The notes: generated from the letters alone by a model not told the origin. A stretch of 64,000 bases of DNA from an uncultured Lachnospiraceae bacterium (GCA_947053345.1 CAMRSM010000008.1:1-64000), one strand, 5' to 3'; positions 44,882 to 54,289 are shown, counted from the first letter of the stretch. Made by a program: numbers and translations.

Positions 44882-44910
44882 TTGTGTTTTTTTGTCGTAT
44901 CGACTATAAT
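44882..44910 (+). promoter_or_regulatory. Promoter of the 139-residue P-loop protein gene
   Basis: TTGTGT, a 17-bp spacer and TATAAT, about 36 bp upstream of the ATG. Confidence 0.65.
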
Positions 44911-44945
44911 AGGATTATACAAGTCATGATTAAGGAGGGTTTACA

Positions 44946-45365
44946 ATGATACAGATTATTGCAGGTGAAAAAGGCAAAGGCAAGACCAAGATTCTTTTGG
45001 ATAAGGTGAATGCGGATGTCCTCGAGGCGAAGGGCAGCATTGTGTATCTGGACAAGAGCACGAAACATATGTATGAACTGAGCAACAAGGTTCGCCTGAT
45101 CAATGTACATGACTATTGTGTAGAAAATGCAAAGGAGTTTCTCGGTTTTATCTGCGGGATGATTTCACAGGACCACGACCTTGAGAAAGTTTATCTGGAC
45201 AGCTTTTTGAAGGTCGCATGCACGGAGGACGGGGATATCGCACCGGTGCTTGAGAAACTTGAGATGCTTTCAAACAAATTTGAAATTGACTTTGTCATCA
45301 GCATCTCGAAAAATAAGGACGACCTTGCAGAGCCTGTAAAAAAATTTGTGACCGTCTCATTATAA
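44946..45365 (+). CDS. Small P-loop protein, unknown function
   Basis: A 139-residue soluble protein. The N-terminus IQIIAGEKGKGKTKILLDKVN reads as a Walker A-like GEKGKGKTK loop, followed by alternating beta/alpha segments (GSIVYLDKST, DFVISISK). It lacks an obvious Walker B acidic pair and is too short for a full motor ATPase. Similar Clostridial proteins are sometimes labelled PilT-like, but nothing here supports twitching motility. Strong AAGGAGGG site, own promoter and shared bidirectional terminator. Confidence 0.8.
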   Translation: MIQIIAGEKGKGKTKILLDKVNADVLEAKGSIVYLDKSTKHMYELSNKVRLINVHDYCVENAKEFLGFICGMISQDHDLEKVYLDSFLKVACTEDGDIAPVLEKLEMLSNKFEIDFVISISKNKDDLAEPVKKFVTVSL

Positions 45366-45390
45366 TGTAGAAGGCGCGATGATGCGTATG

Positions 45391-45428
45391 AAAAGGAAGG
45401 TGTGTCGGAAAACACACCTTCCTTTTAT
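45391..45428. terminator. Bidirectional terminator between convergent genes
   Basis: AAAAGGAAGGTGTGT pairs with ACACACCTTCCTTTT. A run on the left and T run on the right serve both the P-loop protein gene (+) and the DUF378 gene (-). Confidence 0.9.
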
Positions 45429-45458
45429 GCCCCTGACGGAGCCGGTTTCCCGGAGCTT

Positions 45459-45659
45459 TTACATATCACTCCTTAAACGGCCGAAATAACTGAAACCGTA
45501 GATCGCGGCAATGCCAACTAAGGCATAGACGACGCGGGAGATGACCGACATATTCCCAAAAATGACCCGCACAAGGTCAAAGCTGAAAAATCCGATCAGT
45601 CCCCAGTTGATCGCCCCGATTAAAATAAGAATAAGTGCTATGGTATCGACTACTTTCAT
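45459..45659 (-). CDS. DUF378 family small membrane protein
   Basis: A 66-residue protein with two spans: VVDTIALILILIGAINWGLIG, whose NWGL motif is the mark of DUF378, and ISRVVYALVGIAAIYGF. Function unknown. On the minus strand the ATG at 45659 follows GGAGGTTAAT; an extension to 45692 has no site. The leader contains an AAGACAT / ATGTCTT inverted repeat (45691-45726). It is the only minus-strand gene between the histidine operon and 56.5 kb. Confidence 0.85.
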   Translation of the reverse strand: MKVVDTIALILILIGAINWGLIGFFSFDLVRVIFGNMSVISRVVYALVGIAAIYGFSYFGRLRSDM

Positions 45660-45882
45660 AATTAACCTCCATTCCCTCGCTGTGTCTGCCAAGACATGAA
45701 TTATCGAGTTGGAGTTATTATGTCTTAAGGATACAGGAAATATACTTGAAATATTTTACAAAATTCCCTTCCGATAGCTTTTTCTTTTAAAATACCTTCT
45801 GATTTTTGATTTTATCTCTTTTAATGCAGGGAGATCTCGTGTATAATAAGTACAATGTCTTGGTTGGAATGAGGTTGTAAGC

Positions 45883-47268
45883 GTGAACAGGCCAAAAAAG
45901 GTTGTAAGATTTAAAAAACGCCGAAAAATAAATATCGGAACGATCATCTTTTGCTTTATTGCCCTATATCTGACGGGCTTTACAATATATTACAGCCGGA
46001 AAACCCGAATCTCCATCTATGAGGTGCCGGAGGAAAATCTTGCCAGGGATCTGACAGTGACCGGAGTGATTGTTCGGGACGAAAAAATTTATTGCACACC
46101 GGAAGCCGGGTACGTAAATTATTATCTCCACGCGGGCAGCCGTGTAAGTAAAAATGCCGCCGTCTATTCTTTGGACGCAAACCGTACTGTCTATGACATG
46201 CTCGGGGGGACGGGGGAGATTTCCCTCACGGAACAGGATATTATGGAAGTCAAGCGGATGATTTCTGCTTTCCAGGGCTCTTATGACGGAAGCGATTTTT
46301 TGAGTGTGTATGAACTGAAAGAGGATCTTATCTTGAAGGTAAGTGATATTTCGGACAATAACCTTCTGGACCGCATGCAGGATATGATTGACTCGACCGG
46401 AATTACAAACGGCTTCCGCTTTGTGAATGCAGAAAGTTCCGGGGTGGTCAGCTACACGAGTGACAGCCTCGACGGGCTGACCGTGGAGAATGTAAATTCT
46501 GCCACCTTTTCAGAGGAGTCCTTCACCTCGGCATCGCTGCGCTCCGGGAAGCAGTACATGGCAGGGGATCCGGTTTATAAGCTGGTCGGATCCGACACTT
46601 GGCAGATTGTATGCCCGGTCTCGATGGAACAATATATGGATCTAAAAGACCGGACAAGCCTGCGCTTTACCGTTGAGAAGGACGGGCTGACATTCCGGGC
46701 TCCGGTGGAATTTTCGCTTCATGGCAGCGATTACTATATGCAGATCACCATGACGCGCTATGTCGCAAATTATCTGGAAGACCGTTTTCTGACTTTGGAT
46801 ATTGCCGTCTCGGAGGAGAAAGGCTTAAAAATCCCGAAAACCGCTGTCACAGCCAAGGATTTCTATTTGATTCCGCTGCAATATTTTACGGTCGGCGGCG
46901 ATTCCAACGACACGGGGCTTTATTCGGTGAGCTACAGCGCACAGACCGGGGAACCGGAATATTTGTTTCTGCCGGCGGAAATCTACTATCAGGATGACGA
47001 GTACGCTTATGTAAACAAGGATGATTTCCTTGCCATGACAACCATCTATTGTCCGGAAACACAGGAGACGATGCCGCTTGCCATGACGGCCCAGCTTGAG
47101 GGGGTTTATCAGGTCAACCGCGGTTACGCAGTCTTCCGGCGCATTGAGCGGCTTGAGGAAAACGGCGAGTATGTGATCGTGGCAAAGGGGACGGCAGGCG
47201 GGATCTCTGTTTATGACCATATCGCCCTCAATGCGGATAAGGCGGTTGACAAATCCATCATATACTAA
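45883..47268 (+). CDS. HlyD-like membrane fusion protein
   Basis: The 461-residue protein begins with a basic tail and one transmembrane span at about residues 18-37. An extracytoplasmic region starts with a barrel-sandwich/lipoyl-like segment (GVIVRDEKIYCTPEAGYVNYYLHAGSRVSKNAAVYSL-type). A helical hairpin and a beta-barrel domain with IPKTAVTAKDFYLIPL follow. This is the HlyD-like protein commonly placed upstream of yggS and sepF in Clostridia; a partner transporter is not encoded, so an efflux role is unproven and a wall or division role is possible. GTG start at 45883 follows GAGGTTG. Confidence 0.8.
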   Translation: MNRPKKVVRFKKRRKINIGTIIFCFIALYLTGFTIYYSRKTRISIYEVPEENLARDLTVTGVIVRDEKIYCTPEAGYVNYYLHAGSRVSKNAAVYSLDANRTVYDMLGGTGEISLTEQDIMEVKRMISAFQGSYDGSDFLSVYELKEDLILKVSDISDNNLLDRMQDMIDSTGITNGFRFVNAESSGVVSYTSDSLDGLTVENVNSATFSEESFTSASLRSGKQYMAGDPVYKLVGSDTWQIVCPVSMEQYMDLKDRTSLRFTVEKDGLTFRAPVEFSLHGSDYYMQITMTRYVANYLEDRFLTLDIAVSEEKGLKIPKTAVTAKDFYLIPLQYFTVGGDSNDTGLYSVSYSAQTGEPEYLFLPAEIYYQDDEYAYVNKDDFLAMTTIYCPETQETMPLAMTAQLEGVYQVNRGYAVFRRIERLEENGEYVIVAKGTAGGISVYDHIALNADKAVDKSIIY

Positions 47269-47301
47269 ATCGTATTTGTAAAAGAAAGGAAGTCAGGCAT
47301 T

Positions 47302-48000
47302 TTGGAAAACTATATCGCAGAAAATCTGAAAAACGTGCGGGCGCGGATTGCAGCGGCGGCGCAGCGCTCCGGGAGGGATGCGTCGGAGATCACATTGATC
47401 GCGGTGAGTAAAACAAAGCCGGTGCCAATGTTGTTGTCAGCCTACGGTCTTGGGGAGCGCTCCTTCGGGGAAAACAAAGTACAGGAGCTTTGTGCCAAAT
47501 TCCCTGAACTGCCTGCTGACATCAAATGGCATATGATCGGCCATCTCCAGACAAATAAGGTCAGGCAGGTCGTCGGCAGGGCGGCGCTCATCCACTCCCT
47601 CGACAATCTGCGGCTTGCGGCTGCCATTCAGAAAGAAGCCGAAAAGCAGGATACGGTCTGCCAAGTCCTGCTCGAAGTCAACGTTGCCGGGGAGGAATCC
47701 AAATACGGTCTGTCTTTGGACCAAGCGGAACCATTTGCACGGGAAATGTCAAAGTTTGACAGGATTCGTGTGTGCGGGCTGATGACGGTCGCCCCTTTTA
47801 CCGAAGCCCCGGAAAAAAATAGGAAATATTTTCGCCAAATCAAGCAATTAGCTGTTGACATACGTGCCAAAAACATTGATAATATCGGTATGGAGATTTT
47901 ATCGATGGGGATGACCGGGGATTACGAGGTTGCGATTGAGGAGGGTGCGACGATGGTGCGGGTCGGCACCGGGATCTTTGGCGAACGGGTATATCATTAA
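47302..48000 (+). CDS. PLP homeostasis protein YggS/YlmE family
   Basis: A 232-residue TIM-barrel PLP carrier without known enzymatic reaction, involved in vitamin B6 and amino-acid balance. PLP lysine in LIAVSKTKP near residue 36, then FGENKVQE, WHMIGHLQTNK, and LSMGMTGDYEVAIEEGATMVRVGTGIFG. TTG start at 47302 follows AAAGGAAG. Same order as ylmE-sepF-ylmH-divIVA in Bacillus. Confidence 0.94.
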   Translation: MENYIAENLKNVRARIAAAAQRSGRDASEITLIAVSKTKPVPMLLSAYGLGERSFGENKVQELCAKFPELPADIKWHMIGHLQTNKVRQVVGRAALIHSLDNLRLAAAIQKEAEKQDTVCQVLLEVNVAGEESKYGLSLDQAEPFAREMSKFDRIRVCGLMTVAPFTEAPEKNRKYFRQIKQLAVDIRAKNIDNIGMEILSMGMTGDYEVAIEEGATMVRVGTGIFGERVYH

Positions 48001-48027
48001 AATATCTTATAGATAGGAGTGTTTTGC

Positions 48028-48624
48028 ATGGCAAACATTATCAGAAATTTCATTGATTCCCTGCATCTTGCAGACGACGATGATACCGATGAGGAATATG
48101 AAGAGTACTTAGTGGAGACAAATGCGAGGGAGCGCCGCCGTGCGGAGCGCAGTGAAAAACGTTTGGAAAAAGCAGGACGGCGTTTTGCACCGGAGGAGGA
48201 AGAGGAGATACCGGAGACCGACTATAGGCCAAACACTTCAAATTTCAGTGATATCCGCAGGGAGCGCACGGCAAAGCCGGAGAAACAGCAGCAAAGCAGG
48301 GTTGTGTCATTCCGCAGCAGCACGGGGGGCGCGATGGGAATCAAAGTGATGAAGCCGACCAGTTTTGAGGATTCACAGGATATCTGTGATGTCCTGCTCG
48401 CCGGGAAAGCAACGATCATCAATCTTGAAGGCTTTAATGTCGAACTAGCCCAGCGCGTGATGGATTTTGTTTCCGGTGCGGTCTATGCAGCAAACGGAAA
48501 ACTGCGCCAGATTTCAAGCTACATATTTATTATATCGCCGGAAAATGTTGATATTTCCGGGGACTATTTTGACATGATCAAGCAGCAGAACGGCTTTGAA
48601 GTTCCAACGCTTGGAAGAGAATGA
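48028..48624 (+). CDS. sepF: Cell division protein SepF
   Basis: Membrane anchor and bundler for FtsZ. Amphipathic membrane helix at the N-terminus (MANIIRNFIDSLHLA), an acidic/basic linker to about residue 85, and the SepF domain with IKVMKPTSFEDSQDICDVLLAGKATIINLEG and RVMDFVSGAVYA. 198 residues. ATG 48028 follows TAGGAGTG. Overlaps the next gene by 4 bp. Confidence 0.94.
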   Translation: MANIIRNFIDSLHLADDDDTDEEYEEYLVETNARERRRAERSEKRLEKAGRRFAPEEEEEIPETDYRPNTSNFSDIRRERTAKPEKQQQSRVVSFRSSTGGAMGIKVMKPTSFEDSQDICDVLLAGKATIINLEGFNVELAQRVMDFVSGAVYAANGKLRQISSYIFIISPENVDISGDYFDMIKQQNGFEVPTLGRE

Positions 48625-49415
48625 AGCATATGGATGAAAGAAAAGATGAGCTGATTTTTGTCAGACATATCGAGGAGCTGGCAAAATCAGCTTATTATAA
48701 AGGAATCAATGTATATTCTGATTATCTTGACTTGGCTGGTCTTGGTCTTTTTCATCGGATGAAAAAAGACGAATTTCCGGTTCCGTATTCTCTCTATGGC
48801 GGGTTTTTGGGGGCAGAGCGGGTAAAGGTCGGTTTCCACGGCAGTATGGAGGGATCCGGTGAGATTCCGCCGGACGATTTTCGGAACGATTATCCGATCC
48901 GTATGGTGCAGATCCGTCCTTCCAATATAAAATTTGCCGAAAATTTGACACATCGGGATTATCTGGGCGCAATCTTAAATCTTGGGATCGACCGGGATAA
49001 AACCGGGGATATCCTGTTTGCCGAGGATGCGGTCTACCTTTCGTGTGATCCTGTAATAGCAGACTTCCTCTGTGAAAATCTTACGCGTGTCCGCCATACG
49101 GCCGTACGCGCGGCACTTAGTGACCAGAGCGGGGCTTTGCCGGCGCGCGCGACGTTGACACTCCATGCCAACGTCGCATCGCCAAGGTTGGATGCCGTCG
49201 TGGGGGCTGCGTTCCAGGCATCGCGCAGCAGCATGTCCGGATTGATCTGTGGCGGCAAAGTGTTTGTGAACGGCAGGGAAACCATGCAGGGAAGTTACAT
49301 GTTAAAGACAGGCGATGTGGTTTCTGTGCGCGGCTATGGGAAATTTCGCTATGCCGGGCAGGGAAGCATGACAAAAAAGGGGCGTTTGAATATCACTTTA
49401 GAAAAATATGTTTGA
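48621..49415 (+). CDS. YlmH-type S4 RNA-binding protein
   Basis: 264 residues: an N-terminal YlmH domain (VPYSLYGGFLGAERVKVGF) and a C-terminal S4 RNA-binding fold (SPRLDAVVGAAFQASRSSMSGLICGGKVFVNGRE). In Bacillus YlmH is linked to ribosome rescue and, genetically, to division. Translation is coupled to sepF through ATGA. An internal ATG at 48630 is an alternative start. Confidence 0.92.
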   Translation: MKHMDERKDELIFVRHIEELAKSAYYKGINVYSDYLDLAGLGLFHRMKKDEFPVPYSLYGGFLGAERVKVGFHGSMEGSGEIPPDDFRNDYPIRMVQIRPSNIKFAENLTHRDYLGAILNLGIDRDKTGDILFAEDAVYLSCDPVIADFLCENLTRVRHTAVRAALSDQSGALPARATLTLHANVASPRLDAVVGAAFQASRSSMSGLICGGKVFVNGRETMQGSYMLKTGDVVSVRGYGKFRYAGQGSMTKKGRLNITLEKYV

Positions 49416-49448
49416 TTTTTGGGTGGGAACAGAGTAGAGGAGGCTTGC

Positions 49449-50129
49449 ATGCTTACACCGGTTGAATTGCAGAACAAAACGTTTAAGTCCGGCGGACTTG
49501 GTTATGATAAAAAGGATGTGGAACAGTTTTTCCGCGAGGTGACAGAGGAATTTACACGGCTGTACAGCGAAAATATTGATTTAAAGGATAAGGTTGATGC
49601 ATTGAATGACGCGCTGCAGCGCTATAAGACAATGGAAAATACCCTGCAGAAAGCGCTTGTGCTCGCGCAGAAAACGGCGGAGGACACAACGCAGGCGGCA
49701 GTCAAAAACGCCAGAAATATCGAGAAGGAAGCGCAGTTAAAATCCCAGATCATCATGGCAGATGCCAGAAATGAACTGGAGCGCGTGCATACCCAGACCC
49801 TCGCCATGCTGCAGCAGTTTGAAAAATACAAAGCACAGGTCAAGAGCCTGGCAGTCGCGCAGGTGGAACTGCTCGAGAGCGACAGTTATTCCATCAACGC
49901 GGAGCGTTTGGAGGCGTTTATTGACACAAGCCGCACGGCACTGCCCAAGGTGGAGGAGGAAAGAGAACCGGAGGCAAAGCCGCTCCGGCCGTCAGGAAAT
50001 ATGGCAGCAAAGCCCATGAAACCCGCAGGTTCAGCGTGGGGTGAAAAAAAGCCTTACGTGCCGGAATACAAAGACCTGCCCGAGGAAGACGACGACGGGC
50101 AGGAAGCGTTTGATTTTATCAATCTGTAG
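49449..50129 (+). CDS. divIVA: DivIVA cell division/polarity protein
   Basis: Curvature-sensing coiled-coil protein, 226 residues. The lipid-binding domain has TPVELQNKTFKSGGLGYDKKDVEQFFREV. A long coiled coil spans about residues 35-155, and a Pro-rich acidic tail follows. In this context it would organise poles and septa beside MinCDE. ATG 49449 follows AGAGGAGG. Confidence 0.95.
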   Translation: MLTPVELQNKTFKSGGLGYDKKDVEQFFREVTEEFTRLYSENIDLKDKVDALNDALQRYKTMENTLQKALVLAQKTAEDTTQAAVKNARNIEKEAQLKSQIIMADARNELERVHTQTLAMLQQFEKYKAQVKSLAVAQVELLESDSYSINAERLEAFIDTSRTALPKVEEEREPEAKPLRPSGNMAAKPMKPAGSAWGEKKPYVPEYKDLPEEDDDGQEAFDFINL

Positions 50130-50144
50130 AAACGGAGATTACCC

Positions 50145-51242
50145 ATGCCAGAAAAACAGTTGGATATTTTATATGAAGGGAAACCCTGTTATGATATCAT
50201 GCTGGAGCAGGACTATGGGGCATTGGGGGAACGTGTGGAACGCATGGGGCTAAAAAGCCGCAAGATCTGCATCGTAACCGATACCAATGTCGCAAAATAC
50301 CATGCATCCGCAGTTGAAAAGGTTTGTGCAAAAGCGGCGGGAAAGGTTGTGACCTTCCCATTTCCCGCGGGCGAGGCGAGCAAGAACCTTGAGACGGTTC
50401 AGTCCCTGTACGCATTTCTGATTAAGGAAGGCTTTGACCGGGGTGATGTCCTCGCGGCACTCGGCGGCGGTGTGGTCGGTGACCTGACGGGCTTTGCGGC
50501 GGCGACATATCTGCGCGGCATACGTTTTTTCCAGCTCCCGACTTCCCTTCTGTCAATGGTGGATTCCAGCATCGGCGGTAAGACCGGGGTCGATTTCAAG
50601 GCATATAAAAACATGGTCGGTGCATTTTACATGCCGCAGTTCGTGTATATGAATATTTCTGCGCTCATGACCCTGCCGGAAGCGGAGTATCGCTCCGGTT
50701 TCGGCGAGATTATCAAGCATGGTCTGATACGGGATAAAGCCTTTTATGAATGGCTCGTGCAAAACCGCAGCGGGCTGCTTGGACGAAACGGCGCGCCGGT
50801 AACCGAGATGGTATACCGCAGCCTCCTGGTAAAAAAAGCAGTGGTCGAGCGTGACCCGAAAGAAAAAGGGGAGCGCGCGCTCTTAAATTTTGGACATACG
50901 GTTGGACATGCCGTAGAAAAACTGAAAAATTTTTCACTCCTGCACGGGGAGTGTGTTTCCGTCGGCATGGCGGCGGCAGGCCATATCTGTTTTCAGCGCG
51001 GGATACTGTCCGGGGAAGACCTTGACGGGATCCTCTCGGTGTTGGGGGCATTCGGGCTTCCGGTCTCCACATCCGGACTTGATGTATCAGATATTTTAAA
51101 CGCTGTCACAAAGGATAAAAAAATGGATGCGGGACAAATCCGGTTTGTTTTGTTAAAGGAGATTGGCGATGCCTGCATTGACACGACCGTAACGCGTCAG
51201 GAGATGACAGAGGCATGCAAATATATTTTAGGAAGTGTTTGA
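50145..51242 (+). CDS. aroB: 3-dehydroquinate synthase
   Basis: NAD- and zinc-dependent second step of the shikimate pathway. 365 residues. GGGVVGDLTGFAAATYLRGIRFFQLPTSLLSMVDSSIGGKTG forms the NAD/phosphate-binding core. The zinc ligands are in EIIKHG, NFGHTVGHAVE and LHGECVS. Starts 15 bp after divIVA; its 3' end abuts lspA. No other aro gene is nearby. Confidence 0.97.
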   Translation: MPEKQLDILYEGKPCYDIMLEQDYGALGERVERMGLKSRKICIVTDTNVAKYHASAVEKVCAKAAGKVVTFPFPAGEASKNLETVQSLYAFLIKEGFDRGDVLAALGGGVVGDLTGFAAATYLRGIRFFQLPTSLLSMVDSSIGGKTGVDFKAYKNMVGAFYMPQFVYMNISALMTLPEAEYRSGFGEIIKHGLIRDKAFYEWLVQNRSGLLGRNGAPVTEMVYRSLLVKKAVVERDPKEKGERALLNFGHTVGHAVEKLKNFSLLHGECVSVGMAAAGHICFQRGILSGEDLDGILSVLGAFGLPVSTSGLDVSDILNAVTKDKKMDAGQIRFVLLKEIGDACIDTTVTRQEMTEACKYILGSV

Positions 51243-51244
51243 CT

Positions 51245-51772
51245 ATGAAGACGAAAATCGGAAAACATATTTTGAATCTGTTTCTGTGCATCGCGTTGGT
51301 CGGGTTGGACCAACTCACAAAACTTTGGGCGAGGGGAGTGTTAAAAGGCGGGAAGGACATTGTGGTAATCCCGAAGCTTTTAAGTTTTTCTTATCTGGAG
51401 AACCGCGGTGCTGTCTGGGGAATTTTTCAGGATAAGCGGCTGTTTTTGATCTTGCTTACCGCCGTGATTTTTTTGGTTATTTTGTTCCTGTATTTCAAAC
51501 TTCCGATGACACGGCATTTTACCCCTGCAAGGATTCTGCTTGTTTTTATCGCAGCGGGCGGGCTCGGCAACATCATTGACCGCATTGCGTTCGGCTATGT
51601 GACGGATTTCATCCGATTTGATTTTATCAATTTCCCTATATTTAACGTGGCAGATATATATATCACGGTATGCGAGATCTTGGCGCTGATTCTTGTGTTC
51701 TTTGTATACCGTGAGGATCTGGCTGAAAAAGACGAGGGAAAGGAAACGGGAGCAGGGAATGGGAAACGCTGA
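51245..51772 (+). CDS. lspA: Signal peptidase II (prolipoprotein)
   Basis: Aspartyl membrane protease that removes lipoprotein signal peptides. 175 residues with four spans. Catalytic Asp residues are in GGLGNIIDRI and FNVADIYI, and SYLENRGAVWG is conserved. ATG 51245 follows AGGAAGTG. The substrates include the arabinanase (9410) and the S11 carboxypeptidase (43799). Confidence 0.95.
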   Translation: MKTKIGKHILNLFLCIALVGLDQLTKLWARGVLKGGKDIVVIPKLLSFSYLENRGAVWGIFQDKRLFLILLTAVIFLVILFLYFKLPMTRHFTPARILLVFIAAGGLGNIIDRIAFGYVTDFIRFDFINFPIFNVADIYITVCEILALILVFFVYREDLAEKDEGKETGAGNGKR

Positions 51773-52718
51773 TATCGGGAATCCGGAATGTTGGGAGGAT
51801 GAGGATTTTAGCATCACAGTAACGGAACAAAATAATGGCTGGCGGATTGATAAGCTGCTCTCGCAACAACGGGAGGAGCTTTCTCGTTCCTATATCCAAA
51901 AACTGATCGGGGAGGGGAGGGTGCTTGTCGGCGGGCAAACGGTAAAGGCCGGTTTTAAGGTAAGCCCCGGAATGGATATCCGCATTTTTCTGCCGGAGCC
52001 AGAAGAACTTACCGCACAGCCGGAGAATATCCCTCTTGACATTCTCTATGAAGATGAGGATGTCATACTGGTCAACAAGGGCAAAAATATGGTGGTGCAC
52101 CCCGCTGCCGGGCATGCGGGCGGTACTTTGGTCAATGCGCTGCTTTACCATTGCAAAGGGCAGCTTTCTGCCATAAACGGCGTTTTACGGCCGGGCATTG
52201 TCCACCGCATCGACCGGAACACGACCGGGGTGATTGTGGCGTGCAAAAATGACAAGGCGCACCAGTCCCTTTCCGAACAGTTGAAAGTGCATTCCATCAC
52301 AAGAAAGTACAACGCCATTGTCTATGGGGCATTTGACGAAGAGGCCGGGCGCATCGAGGGTGCGGTCGGCCGGCATCCGGTTGACCGAAAAAAGATGGCG
52401 GTCAATGAGAAAAACGGGAAACCGGCAGTGACAAATTATACGGTATTGGAAAATTTCGGAAGGTTGTACGCGCATGTTGAATGCCGTCTGGAGACCGGAC
52501 GGACGCACCAAATCCGCGTCCATATGTCACATATCCACCATCCGCTGCTTGGAGATGATCTCTACGGTCCGGCCAAGAACCCGTTCCATTTGGAGGGACA
52601 GGCACTGCATGCACGTGTGCTTGGTTTTATCCATCCGTCAAGCGGGAAGTATATGGAATTTACGGCTCCCCTGCCGGAGTATTTTACTGCACTTGCAGAC
52701 AAGCTGCGCAAAAGATAA
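51759..52718 (+). CDS. RluD-type 23S rRNA pseudouridine synthase
   Basis: 319 residues: an S4 domain at about 20-90 (WRIDKLLSQQREELSRSYIQKLI), then the RluA-family catalytic domain with catalytic Asp in GIVHRIDRNTTGVIVACK and the GRTHQIRVHMSHIHHPLLGDDLYG motif. ATG 51759 follows GGGAGCAG and overlaps lspA by 14 bp, which implies coupled translation. The lspA-rluD order is common in Firmicutes. The exact uridine target is inferred only by family. Confidence 0.93.
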   Translation: MGNADIGNPECWEDEDFSITVTEQNNGWRIDKLLSQQREELSRSYIQKLIGEGRVLVGGQTVKAGFKVSPGMDIRIFLPEPEELTAQPENIPLDILYEDEDVILVNKGKNMVVHPAAGHAGGTLVNALLYHCKGQLSAINGVLRPGIVHRIDRNTTGVIVACKNDKAHQSLSEQLKVHSITRKYNAIVYGAFDEEAGRIEGAVGRHPVDRKKMAVNEKNGKPAVTNYTVLENFGRLYAHVECRLETGRTHQIRVHMSHIHHPLLGDDLYGPAKNPFHLEGQALHARVLGFIHPSSGKYMEFTAPLPEYFTALADKLRKR

Positions 52719-52747
52719 GCGGGGGACGGAAAGGATGGGACACGCAC

Positions 52748-53989
52748 ATGAAACGGAACGCAATAGAAAAACTGATCGGCTGGAAACAGGGCGGATACCG
52801 GAAACCACTTTTTCTTTCCGGTATCCGCGGCTGTGGCAAAACTTATCTGGCTATGGATTTTGCAAAATCTTTTTTCGAGGGAATCCTATATTTAAATTTT
52901 GAACAGAAAAATGCAAAGAGTGAAGCCTTGCTTTCCGGACTTTCAAAGTTCCATACGCTTGACGCGATGACCGCTTACATATACAGGCTTTTCGATGTCC
53001 CGCCGGAATACCGGAGAAATTTCCTTGTGGTTTTGGATGAGGTATGTGACGAGAAAGTTTTGTGGAACTTTCTGTTAGCGGTGGCAGAAGAGCCCGACGA
53101 TTCGTGTGTTCTAGTGATTTCCAGCCGGATGCCCGCACTTTCCGGGGCAATCAACCATATAACCCTATATCCGCTTACCTTTGATGAATTTCTTGTCGCT
53201 GCCGGACAGGAATGGTACAGTGAAGTGATCAAAGGGCATTTTCAGACGGGGCACAGGATACCGGGGATTGTACATGAGGAACTGGTGGATCGGTTCGATG
53301 ATTATCTCTGTACGGGAGGGATGCCTGCCGCCGTCAACGAATATCTCTGTTTTGAGGCAACCGACAATCTGCCGGAACTCCATCAGGGCTATCTTGGGCA
53401 CGTGCTGTATGATATCCGGAAGCATCACGAGGAGGGGGAGGCGCTGAAGATGCGCCAGGTTCTTGAGGTACTGCCTGCCCAGCTGGCAAAGGAAAACCAG
53501 AAATTCCAGTACCGCCTGATCCGTAAGGGGGCAACCGGCGCGCTCTATGAGGACGCAATCTCCGCGCTTTGCCAAGAACATTTTATCTGCCTGTGCAGAA
53601 AGCAGGGGAAGGAAGCGGTGTTTAAAATTTTTCCGGCGGACATCGGTTTTTTGTATGCCCTTTCATCCAGAGGTATCTATGATAAGACAGAAAACCGCGT
53701 ATTCCGCAGGCAGCTCCTTGACTGCTATGTGATGCAGACACTTGCCGCCTGCGGATATCAGGCAAAATTTTGGGAGTCCCCTTCACAGGCGCGTATAGAC
53801 TTTCTAATTGACCAAAATGGATGCCAGATTCCGATCGAAGTTAAGACTGCGGAGAATGCCAGATCAAAAAGCGTCGGTGTATATCGTGCGGAGCATGAAA
53901 TTCCTTATTCCATCAAGATTTCTTACCATAATTTCGATTTTTCGGACGGGGTAAGGACAATACCGTATTATGCTATTTTTTGTCTTTGA
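52748..53989 (+). CDS. AAA ATPase with DUF4143 C-terminal domain
   Basis: 413 residues. N-terminal P-loop GIRGCGKTYLAM near residue 26, Walker B FLVVLDEV near residue 96, sensor VLVISSRMP. The C-terminal DUF4143 region has ARIDFLIDQNGCQIPIEVKT, resembling the D-ExK nuclease-like core. Proteins of this type are common, variable accessory ATPases in gut Firmicutes and Bacteroidetes; function unknown. It sits at the boundary between the conserved core cluster and the AT-rich accessory stretch. Confidence 0.85.
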   Translation: MKRNAIEKLIGWKQGGYRKPLFLSGIRGCGKTYLAMDFAKSFFEGILYLNFEQKNAKSEALLSGLSKFHTLDAMTAYIYRLFDVPPEYRRNFLVVLDEVCDEKVLWNFLLAVAEEPDDSCVLVISSRMPALSGAINHITLYPLTFDEFLVAAGQEWYSEVIKGHFQTGHRIPGIVHEELVDRFDDYLCTGGMPAAVNEYLCFEATDNLPELHQGYLGHVLYDIRKHHEEGEALKMRQVLEVLPAQLAKENQKFQYRLIRKGATGALYEDAISALCQEHFICLCRKQGKEAVFKIFPADIGFLYALSSRGIYDKTENRVFRRQLLDCYVMQTLAACGYQAKFWESPSQARIDFLIDQNGCQIPIEVKTAENARSKSVGVYRAEHEIPYSIKISYHNFDFSDGVRTIPYYAIFCL

Positions 53990-54096
53990 GAGGGATGTAT
54001 TCTCTGTTGAAGCCCTGTACGATGCGCGTGGTTTATAATGGAAACTTTGTGAGAGAAGGTATTTTTTCTGATTGGTAAAAATAGATGAAGGTAGGG

Positions 54097-54112
54097 TTCT
54101 ACATTTGTAGAT
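54097..54112. promoter_or_regulatory. Candidate BlaI-type operator 1
   Basis: TTCTACATTTGTAGAT: dyad TCTACA / TGTAGA, containing the TACAnnTGTA core known for BlaI/MecI/CopY repressors. Just upstream of the TTGACA box at 54138. Confidence 0.6.
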
Positions 54113-54137
54113 ATATACCAAAAGTATTCGGAATCAC

Positions 54138-54166
54138 TTGACAGAGAGATAGCATTATAGTAGAAT
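54138..54166 (+). promoter_or_regulatory. Promoter in the blaI upstream region
   Basis: TTGACA, a 17-bp spacer and TAGAAT. It lies between operators 1 and 2. It is about 470 bp from the blaI ATG and has no other convincing gene before that. Confidence 0.65.
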
Positions 54167-54289
54167 AGTATTACGATTTTTTTACAATATTTTAACAGAA
54201 TATAGTGTGCGGATGCTTTCTGATCATCTACGTTGGCAGGGTAGGTCGATGTTCGGAAAATAAGAAGTCGGGTTTTTGATTTTGTATGG

